The position numbers were made by a program, and so were the translations under genes. Positions 20,301-28,501 of a DNA stretch of 64,000 nt are shown here, one piece after another (the first letter of the stretch is position 1; every line of letters begins with the position of its first letter). The stretch is from the NCBI GenBank assembly GCA_900323505.1, contig OOIN01000040.1:372001-436000 (forward strand), read 5' to 3'. Below the pieces are notes generated by a model. The model saw only the letters and a program-made list of their open reading frames with translations, was not told the origin of the DNA and searched no databases. The DNA is from Ustilago trichophora (taxonomy: Eukaryota; Basidiomycota; Ustilaginomycetes; Ustilaginales; Ustilaginaceae).

Positions 20301-22402
20301 TTGGGAGCTGTTCGGTCGCACTCAAGTTTGTCAGTCTTGCGCCGGTGCCAGCGGGGGGCAGGGGGAATGGTGCGGGAAGCTTGTCGGCGCCAAGCGGAAC
20401 TACTTCGCGTGGTCCCAGCTCGCCTACGCCTTCTTCTACCAATAGCAACAGCAACGGTACGGCTGACTTGCCAGTGGGTCAGAAGCTCGGTTTCCAGATT
20501 CTGGTCGATTCCGTCTCTGGCATCTCACGAGAAGATTTTGCCAGTCTTCACCTTCAGGTCAAGCTCAGCTCCTTCGCAGGGAACGCGCTGGGCAAGGACG
20601 AAATCTATCCCTCGGTTCCTGTGGATCTGGTCAGCGAAGATTCAATTGCCGAACTGCGTCTGCGCAGGACGCTTTCCTTTGTGCTGACGCCGGAATCGAT
20701 CGAGTGGCTCAGGGCTGGATATGCGCCCATCGAGTTGTACGCAAAGGTCAAGCGGCAGTATCTGGTCGGGCTGGAAGCGCACGATTGTGCAAGGGAAAGT
20801 GTTGAGGACCAGCTTCCGGGAAACTTTGCTCCTCTGCATGCGAATGGTACCGATGCAGATGGGTCGACGAGGAAGACCTTGATGGGAAATACTCTCAAGG
20901 AGAGGCTGTCGGAGAACGAGATGCGTGGAGAGGAGAAGCATCACATTCTCGCCTCGGTGCAGATTTGCGAGCTGGATGCAAGTGGAGAGTACATGCCGGT
21001 GCCAGTGCGGGCGCAGTCTGCGCTGGATCCGGGGTCGTTTTTCTTGCGTCAAGGATTGCAGAGGAAACTGGTGCTTCAGTTGAGTCATGATTCTGGACGG
21101 CAGTTTTTGTGGAGTAAAGTGATCAAGTTGGAATTGGGGGATGTGCGCCTGCTGGATGCGAGGGGCAGGGTGCATGGGGGCAAAGCGTCGGACACTGTCC
21201 AGTTGAAAGTGCCGACAAAGCAGCAGACGGTGGAATTTCTCAACAACGGCACGTCGGAGCTCCAACTTTGGGCTTGGTGGGATAGCAGTGTCCACGACAG
21301 CCTCCATCTCAACCGTACCACTGCCAGTGGGCATCGGGTGCTGATGCGATTGAGTTTCCAAGTCGAAGTGGATCGATGTGCGTCAGCCATACCGTTCAGT
21401 ATGGATGTTGCGGTGTCGATCAATGCCCGGGATGCCAAGCCGCCTGGAAGGTTGATGAGTTTTATCGAAGGTGCAAAGACTATGACCAAGACGAGCGGGG
21501 TATTTGCGGTCAAGTTGACTCCGCCGATGACGAAGAAGACGAAAGATTTGTGGAGGCTGGATACGGGGAACAAGTATGTGAGGGGTCAGGAGGCGTTGAG
21601 GGGTTGGAAGGCGAGAGGAGTAAGTTTGGTTCGGGATCATGAAGGGTTGAGGAAGGGAGAGGAGAGGAGGGCGGAGGTGGAGGGGGTGAGGGCTTTGTTG
21701 AAGGGCCATCCGCCGCTGGCCATGGGAATGGGATTAAATGAGGGGATTATGGTTAAGGACAGGGAGGAGGAGCTGTTGGAAAAGGCGTTGGCATTTTGGA
21801 AGAGAGCGGTTAGGGATGGCAAGATGCAGGTGGTGATCGCTGAGCAGCCGAGTGTCAATGTCCAAGCTGGAGCAAGATCAGGTGCCAGTGGTTTGGCTTC
21901 GGTGTTCTCACCTTCCTCTTCTTGCTCAACCACCGGTTTAGGCCTCGAAGACATTGTCACCCCTTCAAAAATAACCCGCACTCCATCTTCCACCTCTTCC
22001 CTCACCACCGACGCTTCCTCTTGCCCGTCCAAACTCAACGCCCAAGTGACTCTCCTCAATCGAAGCGACAAATCCAGCCGAAAAGGCTATCTCTCCCTTC
22101 CCCCTTCCTCCTCATCCTCGTCTTTTGAAGAAACCTGGACTCGAAGATATTTCACCCTTCGTCGACCCTTACTCTACGTTTACGAATCTTCCGCAGAACT
22201 GGACGAACTCATGGTCATAAATGTTTCCAGTGTTCGAGTCGAACATGACGAAAATTTAGCCAGAATGTTAGGCAAAGAGAATGTTTTCGGCATGTACACG
22301 AGTAACAATAGTTACCTTTTACAGGCCGAAAATGAAAAAGAAATGAGGGGGTGGTTGGAGAGTTTGGATTCGCTTTATGCTGGTGGTGGAGGGGTTGAAT
22401 GA
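17363..22402 (+). CDS. kin3: Kinesin-3 motor, UNC-104/KIF1A type (Kin3)
   Basis: Single exon of 1679 codons. The N-terminal motor domain (about 1-370) has the P-loop GQTGSGKS at 100-107, switch I NETSSRSHAVF and switch II DLAGSERA. A short coiled coil follows (EQLEQSEKIMSSLNESWEEK, then KEREKALEEL). An FHA domain starts around residue 500 (QIKTGQTLVGNLESGADVHI), then the KIF1-type central region, and the last ~110 residues are a PH domain (RKGYLSLP, WTRRYFTLRRPLLYVYE, MRGWLESLD). This is the full kinesin-3 layout, and the length agrees with smut Kin3. Kin3 moves early endosomes towards microtubule plus ends in hyphae, with the PH domain contacting membrane lipid. ATG lies at GCCACGATGGC. The last ~500 bases are visibly less GC-rich than the motor part. 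Confidence 0.95.
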   Translation: MADSGNIKVVVRCRPMNSRERNRGASNLIEFVDDHQLVLQPPSEGDSRENTKATKKKSMPFSFDRAYDENTEQDTLFQYIGVELLEHAFNGFNTCVFAYGQTGSGKSHSMVGYAEAKGLIPLTCSRLFDDIRDKTNADENLKISVEVSYIEIYNEKVRDLLNPKNKGNLKVREHPSLGPYVEDLSKLVVGSFRDIENLMDEGNKARTVAATNMNETSSRSHAVFTLLLTQKRFDVQTKLEAEKVSRISLVDLAGSERANSTGATGARLKEGANINRSLTTLGKVIAALAIASAAPEPAKGAKKSKAASLDSFVPYRDSVLTWLLKDSLGGNSKTAMIAAISPADYEETLSTLRYADQAKKIKNKAVVNEDPNAKLIRELKEELELLRTRVAGGGGIDGESSWDPSIPPEKQVVRYQTKSGEIKTVTKAALQEQLEQSEKIMSSLNESWEEKLAKTQEIQKEREKALEELGISVDKGNVGVHTPKKLPHLVNLNEDPLMSECLIYQIKTGQTLVGNLESGADVHIKLSGTKILAKHCMFEHQDGVVTVTAMGQSMTMVNGKRLNPDEPKRLRSGYRVILGDFHVFRFNHPEEVRKARDRVRSTLALSTGEAQNETLVDGDLPSTRPDSPASGDVDWTYARREYAMAKLNGQNVNFDNLNEEDLEKLFEDISRARSKKSMGSVLGRPESRASLFDDNASESASSVVRPYSYGAMTDDTSIDPWSQAGSEMGSMRFGAGTPMKESPYSNNAASSPAVAASHRETESLRAKVKEYEEKFTRMANGSPGFGSPRLGDGPVEYSDSQKALLKKTLAKWKAHTKVSMAEDALSKAVLVKEANVISKELGKRVTYQYTVVDDFPLAVPTSGVEAIAGLTEFDDVSDPDLASCAKPCMGIKVLDYIHSTCYVWSMPKFEQRLQKMRNLYTFVDKPEYSQHFNWSDPFYEAPHPTYAFVASTLVPLNPLSRQISTKYRLPLHNRHTGKQIGSCSVALKFVSLAPVPAGGRGNGAGSLSAPSGTTSRGPSSPTPSSTNSNSNGTADLPVGQKLGFQILVDSVSGISREDFASLHLQVKLSSFAGNALGKDEIYPSVPVDLVSEDSIAELRLRRTLSFVLTPESIEWLRAGYAPIELYAKVKRQYLVGLEAHDCARESVEDQLPGNFAPLHANGTDADGSTRKTLMGNTLKERLSENEMRGEEKHHILASVQICELDASGEYMPVPVRAQSALDPGSFFLRQGLQRKLVLQLSHDSGRQFLWSKVIKLELGDVRLLDARGRVHGGKASDTVQLKVPTKQQTVEFLNNGTSELQLWAWWDSSVHDSLHLNRTTASGHRVLMRLSFQVEVDRCASAIPFSMDVAVSINARDAKPPGRLMSFIEGAKTMTKTSGVFAVKLTPPMTKKTKDLWRLDTGNKYVRGQEALRGWKARGVSLVRDHEGLRKGEERRAEVEGVRALLKGHPPLAMGMGLNEGIMVKDREEELLEKALAFWKRAVRDGKMQVVIAEQPSVNVQAGARSGASGLASVFSPSSSCSTTGLGLEDIVTPSKITRTPSSTSSLTTDASSCPSKLNAQVTLLNRSDKSSRKGYLSLPPSSSSSSFEETWTRRYFTLRRPLLYVYESSAELDELMVINVSSVRVEHDENLARMLGKENVFGMYTSNNSYLLQAENEKEMRGWLESLDSLYAGGGGVE

Positions 22403-22848
22403 ATTTTAAGTGGCTTTTTTTTGTTGGATTGGGATTGTGTGGCTTGAAAGCTGGTCGTTGATGGTGGAAGAGTTGTCGTTGTGTTTGTGAAGAGGGGGGG
22501 GGGGGGGGGGGGGTGGGAGGGAGCTTTATACATTTGCGCTCATTTTGTAGGACTTTGCAGGGAAGTTGTTGTCGGTAGATCCATCTCAGCAACAAGGGCA
22601 ATAGCAGGTGCAGTTGGTGTAGGGGTAGCAAGTCTAGATGAGAATAAAGCAGTCATGATTGTATCTTTTTTTGCATCTTTGCTCGAATCACATCTTCCTG
22701 TGTGTGTCTTAGGTTGTCGCTCCACACGCTCTGCTTACTTCAGCCCAAACAGCGAGCGAGGGAGGGAAGAAATTATGTGTGTGTGTAGTACTGCAAGCAC
22801 TGTACAAGGTGTCTTTCCACTGCGCCTGAATGTGATCTCGACTAGCTA
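22403..22848. other. Kin3 3' flank between convergent genes
   Basis: Contains the kin3 terminator region, the G20 tract and a short GT run; no gene seen. The adjoining 22849-23066 is a degenerate duplicate of the DUR3 3' end. Confidence 0.6.
22494..22513. repeat. Homopolymer G20 tract
   Basis: Twenty consecutive G, followed by TGGGAGGGAG, about 90 bases after the kin3 stop codon. It has the composition needed for a G-quadruplex in DNA or in the kin3 3' UTR. Exact run length may be uncertain. Confidence 0.8.
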
Positions 22849-23066
22849 CACACTTGGGGGCTATGCCAGTGCTACTGGTTGTTTGTAGTAGCTATGGTCT
22901 TCTAATTGGTGCTCTTCTTCTGACGCCTGACAACAAAGATAAAAATTCGAGCAATGAGCTTCCTACCTTCCCACAAAGGTAAGAAGGAAGCGCCGCAAAA
23001 GCCCAAATAACCCAACGCACAAAGAATCGTACTTGGCCGCATACACGATGAATCGCCAAAGCACCC
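22849..23066 (-). pseudogene. Decayed tandem copy of the DUR3 3' end
   Basis: This 218-base stretch aligns head to tail with 23067-23341, which is the DUR3 3' flank plus its last codons. Against the intact copy it has about 18 substitutions and five separate deletions of 13, 9, 10, 12 and 13 bases, which destroy the frame. Identical stretches such as AGCGCCGCAAAAGCCCAAAT and CGTACTTGGCCGCATAC leave no doubt about the relationship. The fragment covers only the last transmembrane segment and tail of the transporter, so it never was a full gene. Confidence 0.88.
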
Positions 23067-23341
23067 CACACTTGGGGACTATTGGTCTGGACTTTGCCAG
23101 TGCTACTGCTTGTTTGTAGTAGCTATAGTCTTCTAACCGGTGCTCTTGTTCTGATCCTTCTTTCGCCTAACAACACCGATAAAAATTCGACCAATAAGTT
23201 TCCTACCTTCCCACAGCGGTAACAAGGTGAAAATCAAAAGCGCCGCAAAAGCCCAAATAATCGCCACGGTAACCCAACCCACAAAGAATGGTTTACTAAA
23301 TTCGTACTTGGCCGCATACATGATGAATGGCCAAAGCACCC
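23067..23341. repeat. Parent unit of the tandem duplication (DUR3 3' end)
   Basis: The intact 275-base unit. It begins in the DUR3 3' flank and runs into the last ~70 codons of the gene; its degenerate partner is the adjacent 22849-23066. The shared edge is CACACTTGGGG on one side and CCAAAGCACCC on the other. Confidence 0.85.
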
Positions 23342-25193
23342 ATACGGCAAGGAAAAGGATCAAACCAGTGATTCCAGCAATGTAGGATTGTTTTCGCATA
23401 TAACGTTCTTCTGCTTCGGTAAAGGGACGAGAAGTAGTATCGTGGGTGGTTGAGCCTACCGAGTGACCAGAGAGAGATGCGAGATGTTTTTCGGGGTGCT
23501 TGGATTCTTGATCTTGAAATGTGTTCGAGTTGGAAGAGGGTAGATTGGAGAGATCAAGTTCAGAAGAGCAAGAGTCGTCTTGAATAAGCTTGATATCGTT
23601 AAATTTTTCCCAAGCGAAATCGACGGGATCGGGACGGATATAGGTAATAAGAGGAGAGAGAATTGCCGGAATAAAAGCTGCTACAATCGTACCCCACATA
23701 CAAGGCAACAATTCCCCCGTGGTAGTAACGTCCAAAACACCATCTCCATACCTAGAAGCAGTTGCTAACCAAGTAGCAATCCCTGCCACCATCCCCACCA
23801 CTGGCGAAACCATAGCTGCTAACCAAGTCTGTTTCTTCCAAAGTACAGTAAGTGGAAGAGTCACCATAGCGGGACAAGTGATAAGTCCAAGAAAGTACAG
23901 AGTCCAAGTAAGCGAGATACCAATGTAAAAGAGCATGGTCGAAAAAGCGGATGCGAAGATGGCAAAACCTATACATGCCAGATGCGAAACTCGAATGACT
24001 TGTTTATCGCTAGCTTTAGGTTTGACATAGGTATGATAAACGTCGGATGAGATGATGGAAGAGACTGCGATAAGTTGAGCAGATGTTGTGGATGTAACAG
24101 CCATAAAGATGAGAATGACTACGGCTACAGCTCCACCTTTTCCAGCAACGGCAAGGGCGGTATATGCGAGTGGAAGTCCATCGGATAATTCTTTGGAGGA
24201 GAGCGAACGTCCATATGCCGGCCAAATTGGATTGTTTTGAATCGACCACCCAGCAAGTCCCATCACCGTACCCAAACACCAAGGTAAACCAAAGTAGAGT
24301 ACTCCTCCCAATACATAACCCGGAACAGCAGCTGCAATATCTGCAGAAAAACCCTTTTGCCAAAAAGATGAATCCATCACCACCAAACCAAAATTACCCA
24401 ACGTATGCAAGATCCCAAACTCGACCCCACCTTTACTAGTCATAGTAAGTACGCTACCATTATAATTTCCCTCAATAGCATTTCCAACATTTGCAAGCTT
24501 TACAATCTCCCAAAGGTGACCTGGAGACTGAATAGTATCATTGGTAATCGTCTTAAGCGTCAAGAAAAGAACAATAATCAATAACGCCACTGAATGCATC
24601 CAATCCGTTAAAAAAGTCGCCTTCAACCCTCCCGAAATGGTATACAAACATACTCCAACAGGTAACAAAAATGTCGATGCAATAATATTCATCCCCGTCA
24701 ACGCCGAAACAGTAGCACTTGCACCTAGTAACATGTTTGAAATCGCAATCAAATTGTTGGCCAAACAAAAAAACATGTAGAGCCAATGCGCAAAAGTTCC
24801 ATATCGTACCTTTACCACTTCGAGGATGGTATGAGCGTGAGGAGTTTTGAGTTTGCTCTGTATTGCTAGTAATGAGAATGCTGAGATTTGTACTAAGCAA
24901 CCTGCTGCAAACCAGAATGCTCCCGCTGACCCGTAGAGGAAGCTCACGAGGCACGACGAAAGGAGAGCGGTTGACCATGCCCAGGAGGAGAAGACGGCTG
25001 TGGCGGTGAGACCAGTTCCGATGTTTCGACCAGCGGTCGAGTATGTTTCGAAATGAGAAGCATCTTCACCATTGAAACGATAAAGAAGGCGTGTTATGTA
25101 GAGCATGACAAGCGCAAAGGCTAATCCAAAGCCTAGCACGATTCCGTACCCGACTCCTTGGGAGAGCGGGGGTGGGATAGAATCTGCTGCCAT
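23133..25193 (-). CDS. DUR3: Urea/polyamine active transporter Dur3 (SSS family)
   Basis: 686 codons without introns, the normal length for fungal Dur3. Dur3 is a plasma-membrane sodium:solute symporter family protein that takes up urea, and in yeast also polyamines, with protons. The sequence shows about 15 hydrophobic segments. Family motifs include FGLAFALVMLYITRLLYRFN, a TYSTAGRNIGTGLTATAVFSSWAWSTALL block, the HTILEVVKVRYG loop and TSTTSAQLIAVSSIISSDVY. The hydrophilic stretch at about 535-595 is a cytosolic loop before the last two segments. The gene converges on kin3. Its codons are clearly richer in A/T at third positions than in neighbouring genes. No perfect HGATAR cluster was noticed upstream, although nitrogen control would be expected. 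Function is well supported; substrate preference is inferred. Confidence 0.93.
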   Translation of the reverse strand: MAADSIPPPLSQGVGYGIVLGFGLAFALVMLYITRLLYRFNGEDASHFETYSTAGRNIGTGLTATAVFSSWAWSTALLSSCLVSFLYGSAGAFWFAAGCLVQISAFSLLAIQSKLKTPHAHTILEVVKVRYGTFAHWLYMFFCLANNLIAISNMLLGASATVSALTGMNIIASTFLLPVGVCLYTISGGLKATFLTDWMHSVALLIIVLFLTLKTITNDTIQSPGHLWEIVKLANVGNAIEGNYNGSVLTMTSKGGVEFGILHTLGNFGLVVMDSSFWQKGFSADIAAAVPGYVLGGVLYFGLPWCLGTVMGLAGWSIQNNPIWPAYGRSLSSKELSDGLPLAYTALAVAGKGGAVAVVILIFMAVTSTTSAQLIAVSSIISSDVYHTYVKPKASDKQVIRVSHLACIGFAIFASAFSTMLFYIGISLTWTLYFLGLITCPAMVTLPLTVLWKKQTWLAAMVSPVVGMVAGIATWLATASRYGDGVLDVTTTGELLPCMWGTIVAAFIPAILSPLITYIRPDPVDFAWEKFNDIKLIQDDSCSSELDLSNLPSSNSNTFQDQESKHPEKHLASLSGHSVGSTTHDTTSRPFTEAEERYMRKQSYIAGITGLILFLAVWVLWPFIMYAAKYEFSKPFFVGWVTVAIIWAFAALLIFTLLPLWEGRKLIGRIFIGVVRRKKDQNKSTG

Positions 25194-25469
25194 TTTTGTT
25201 GAAGTGATGCGTGAAAACGCTAGAGATTGTGAATAAGATGATGGCTCCGTATACTGTGGTGGTGTTCAGTGGTATGATTTGGTGTCGAGGACGTTCAGTG
25301 AGAAAGTACAGCGGAAGGAGGGATGATGATACCAGGGAGGACCTCCTAAGAGGGGGCGCTATTTATTGTAACAGATGTCCCACAGGGCCATTTTATATTT
25401 ATTTATTTTTTGATTTATTTTAATTATTTTTAATCTGAAAATAATTTTTATCCAAGTCACTTCCCCCTT

Positions 25470-25900
25470 CTCCTCCTCAAAAAACCACACGAAGCATCCA
25501 GCACAGACCGCCCACTTCCTCAATCACCTTCTCCCACAACCCTGTCGCAATATCAACATCATCACGATCTTCAAAAGTGTGACAAAAACGCTTGCATTCA
25601 TGCACCAAAACTTTCTTCATGCACAAACCCACCTCACACGGCCTCCCTTTTGCCTAAAGAGCTCAACAAGAGCATCTTTGAATTCTTCTTCTCTCGGCGT
25701 CTGTACCTCAACTCGTGTTTCATTGACTGGAGAAAATGAAATGAATTTGGGTTGCGTGTATCTCTTCTACCATTGCGTGCATCCGGCGTATCTTATGAGA
25801 TTGGATTTTGCCGAGAGGGGGAAGAAACGGTTCACAGCGCAAGATCTAGCTCGGCTACGGCTGCATCATTGTGCACTCGAGCGCTGGAATCGTCCAAGAA
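25470..25900 (-). other. Coding-like small gene, intron-containing or broken
   Basis: On the minus strand, successive reading frames give protein-like segments that no single frame joins. Roughly in order they are ARSCAVNRFFPLSAKSNLIR, KRYTQPKFISFSPVNETRVE, VQTPREEEFKDALVELF and, in another frame, GRPCEVGLCMKKVLVHECKR followed by FCHTFEDRDDVDIATGLWEK and a stop near 25470. The joins coincide with a TAG after CAATGG and with a TTTAG that could be a splice acceptor (possible intron GTACAG...CTTTAG, 53 nt). It could therefore be a small intron-containing gene or a decayed one. A leucine/phenylalanine-rich segment further upstream may be a signal peptide. No family is recognised. Confidence 0.3.
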
Positions 25901-26205
25901 GAAGAACAAGGAGAGGAAGAATGAATATGAAAAGTCAAGAGATTCAATGGCAAGTTCCGATTCAATCACCGCAAAGGTCAACGTGCAGGTTAGAAGAATC
26001 TAGCCGAGGTTATGGGAAGGTATAAGTGTACCTGTTCAGCAATCGAATGAATTTTATTAAAAAGGAAAGAAGAAGAAGAGGGTATGGATGGATGGGCGGA
26101 CTTGACGTGAGAATGAGGGGTATGGCGACATCTGGGCGAGAGAGGAACGAAACATTCGGAAAAATACACAGAGTAAGAGTGTGAGGTCCGGCGAGAGATG
26201 GTTCA

Positions 26206-26451
26206 TCAGGGTACAGGGTACAATAGTGATGGAGACGATGGTGTGCTTGTATTTGGTTCAGTGCTACTGTCAGTACCGCCGCCACGATTGCAACCGCTGC
26301 GGCTAGCCGATTGTCGGGTGTCGGTTTCATCTGTCAACTTGATACCCAGTCCTGGTAGGATAACATACAGCCAAGTGAAAGTGTGGTCGTTACGAACGTC
26401 TTTCACGAGACGGTACGGCGGCGGGGAAACGCCAATCTTCGCACCAACCAT
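26206..26451 (-). CDS. Possible 81-residue small protein
   Basis: The ATG has a favourable context (CGACCATGG) and opens 81 codons with GC-ending codon choice. The N-terminal half (MVGAKIGVSPPPYRLVKDVR, then TFTWLYVILPGLGIKL) is mixed and partly hydrophobic; the C-terminal half is Ser/Thr/Gly-rich. No family was recognised. It could be a real small gene, the first exon of a gene continuing towards 25470, or chance. Confidence 0.25.
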   Translation of the reverse strand: MVGAKIGVSPPPYRLVKDVRNDHTFTWLYVILPGLGIKLTDETDTRQSASRSGCNRGGGTDSSTEPNTSTPSSPSLLYPVP

Positions 26452-26737
26452 GGTCGATTTAGCTTGAAATCAAAGGCTAGATAACAAGGCTGACACGGAC
26501 ACATTCGAAAAGAAGCCCGCAATAGTATGGTGGCATTGTCTACAAGATGATGAGCAAAGCCTTCCAAACGTCTCGCAGCACGCCATGTCGCCTGTCCAAA
26601 TTCGCGCGCCTGTTGCCTTTGACTTGCCGAGCCGAGGCTGCTAAAATTGCACGCCATCGGCGTACGCCCTCACGTCAAACCGATCTCTCCATCACTGATT
26701 TATACAATAGCATCAACTTGATTGGCTAACATGGATC

Positions 26738-26822
26738 GGGGGTTTAGCTCAGTTGGTAGAGCGTTCGCTTAGCATCTTGTCTAAATTGCGAAAGGTCGCG
26801 TGTTCGACTCATGCAGTCTCCA
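26738..26822 (+). tRNA. tRNA-Ala (AGC) with a 12-nt intron
   Basis: Complete cloverleaf. The acceptor GGGGGTT pairs with AGTCTCC (with G-U pairs), and the D arm is GCTC-AGTTGGTA-GAGC. The anticodon stem TTCGC/GCGAA encloses a loop with AGC at 26771-26773. The T arm is GCGTG-TTCGACT-CATGC and the discriminator is A. A 12-base insertion follows position 37 (A26774), the canonical eukaryotic intron site. A T5 stretch shortly downstream could end polymerase III transcription. Mature length is 73 nt. Confidence 0.93.
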
Positions 26823-26834
26823 CTCTCTCTTCCT

Positions 26835-26840
26835 TTTTGC
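26835..26840 (+). terminator. Likely RNA polymerase III terminator of tRNA-Ala
   Basis: The first run of five T in the sense strand after the tRNA, within about 15 bases of its 3' end, followed by further T-rich sequence. Confidence 0.55.
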
Positions 26841-27929
26841 CTTCTTTTTTCTTTCTTTCTGAAGCCCATCTTTTCGAACTTCGAAAGGGGCGGCTATTTT
26901 TATTCGATGGTCGAGCGAACCACTATCTCTTTCAATGAAAGCCTGCGGTAGAACAGGAACTGCTCAGGGCTGCAAATCGAATGTATATCAGAAGTGACGA
27001 GCCTTGGAAGACCGATGAGCAAGTTGGGAGGTCTGGTCGCGAGCTTAATATGCTCTTGGATCGGGTGCCCACGCCCCGATTTCATTCTTGAGAACAAATA
27101 GTACGTCACTCTACCATCTCTTGTCACAAGCTACATTCAAACTTCACCAACTCACTGAGCCGAAAAGCACACGGTCGGATGATCACATATGACTGGTAGG
27201 AACACAATCGAAGCGAGCAAAGTTCTACAGTACACGGTTTTCACTTAGGTTCACCCAAAATCGAGGCGTCAAGATTTCTGCTTTGTTTTTTTTTTGACAC
27301 GTCCGATGGGACACGTCAAAAAGCGCCAACTTTCTTTTTTTCTTTCAACCCCTTCCTCTCATTTTGCTGCACGGTTGGATCAGTCGATCCAACTTCTCGT
27401 AAGCTCTGCCTTTGCCGCTGCTGAACCCGTCTGCAGTTTTGCGTTGACCTCTTACATAAAGCATTGTTCTAGTAATTGCATCACACACTACTGTTCTAAG
27501 TTGTAAACAAAATATGGAAGTTGGCTGTGAGCGTGGTGCTGATGAATGAAAGAGATCCTCGACGGGCTGGGATGAGTAGACACGAGAGAGGTGATGGCGG
27601 TGATGACAGCGGGTTGGGGGGCGGGAGCTTGTTCTTGGCTGCCGAAAATCGCATCGAATGTAGCAAGTGAGCATGGAAGGGGCGTCATATGTTTCAGGAC
27701 AAGTACTGTATTGTGAGTGGGTCAAGCCGCGCCGAGGAGTTCCGTGTACAGTCAAGAACTCTACATTACTGTACTTTCATTGCATGCAGACGAGCATCCT
27801 GATGACAAGGCTGGAAACTGACATTGAAACTCTCCATGTGGAAAGAGCGGTTCTCGCTTAAGCTAGGCATTGCGGCTGAACCAGCAAAAGAAGGCTTGGC
27901 TGGTTTGTGTAGATGCCTGCTCAACTATC

Positions 27930-27968
27930 CTTTCCCCCCTCTCCCCCCTCCCCCCCTCTCTCTCTGTA
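27930..27968. repeat. C-rich tract followed by CT repeat
   Basis: Three runs of six to seven C separated by CT dinucleotides, then TCTCTCTCTG. The complementary strand is G-rich. Upstream of the secreted protein gene. Confidence 0.75.
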
Positions 27969-28030
27969 TGTGTGTGCGTGCGTGTGTGTTGGTTAGAGCA
28001 GGACTTTAAGGCACAACATGAAACTGTGCT

Positions 28031-28049
28031 GGGATGGGGATGGGGAGGG
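28031..28049 (+). other. Predicted G-quadruplex motif
   Basis: GGGATGGGGATGGGGAGGG has four G tracts of at least three with one- or two-base loops, a textbook quadruplex pattern. It is about 450 bases before the start of the secreted protein gene, in its promoter or leader. Confidence 0.6.
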
Positions 28050-28501
28050 AATAAGTATAAGTATCTGCCAAGGTACTTTCGCAAGGTCTTTTCTCTTCTC
28101 CTTGCGGCCCCCTCTTTTGTTTTCCTCTTTTTCTTGGTGTTGATCACTACCGTCCCAGATTCCGATTCTCTACACTTTCTCCATCGCTCTCCATATAGGC
28201 TCTGGTAGCCTTTTTATTTCATCACCTCTTTTCTTCGATTGACGACTGCGAAAGACGATCTGGTATCGTTCGAACCCTCCCCATCCTTCTCTTTAACACC
28301 GGATCTACAAATCCAAACTCAAAGGCCCGACTTTGACAGTCTCGGCGCTGCAGTTTTTTCACACATTCCATCCTTGCATAGGATACCGTCTTTCTCACCC
28401 GTCAAAACTTACACTTGGCCGCCACCAAATCACCACACAACACAACACAACACAAGACACGGATTCAATCTTTTCGAGACAGGTTCTCGTACACAAACAA
28501 C

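Larger units (their letters stand above)
25194..28501. other. AT-richer region between DUR3 and the secreted protein gene
   Basis: About 3.3 kb that starts with the DUR3 promoter, including a strongly AT-rich stretch at 25390-25450. It contains a coding-like minus-strand signal (25470-25900), a possible small gene (26206-26451), tRNA-Ala (26738-26822), motif copies at 27226, 27703, 27744 and 27767, a C-rich tract (27930-27962) and a G-quadruplex motif (28031-28049). No large gene is supported. Confidence 0.6.
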
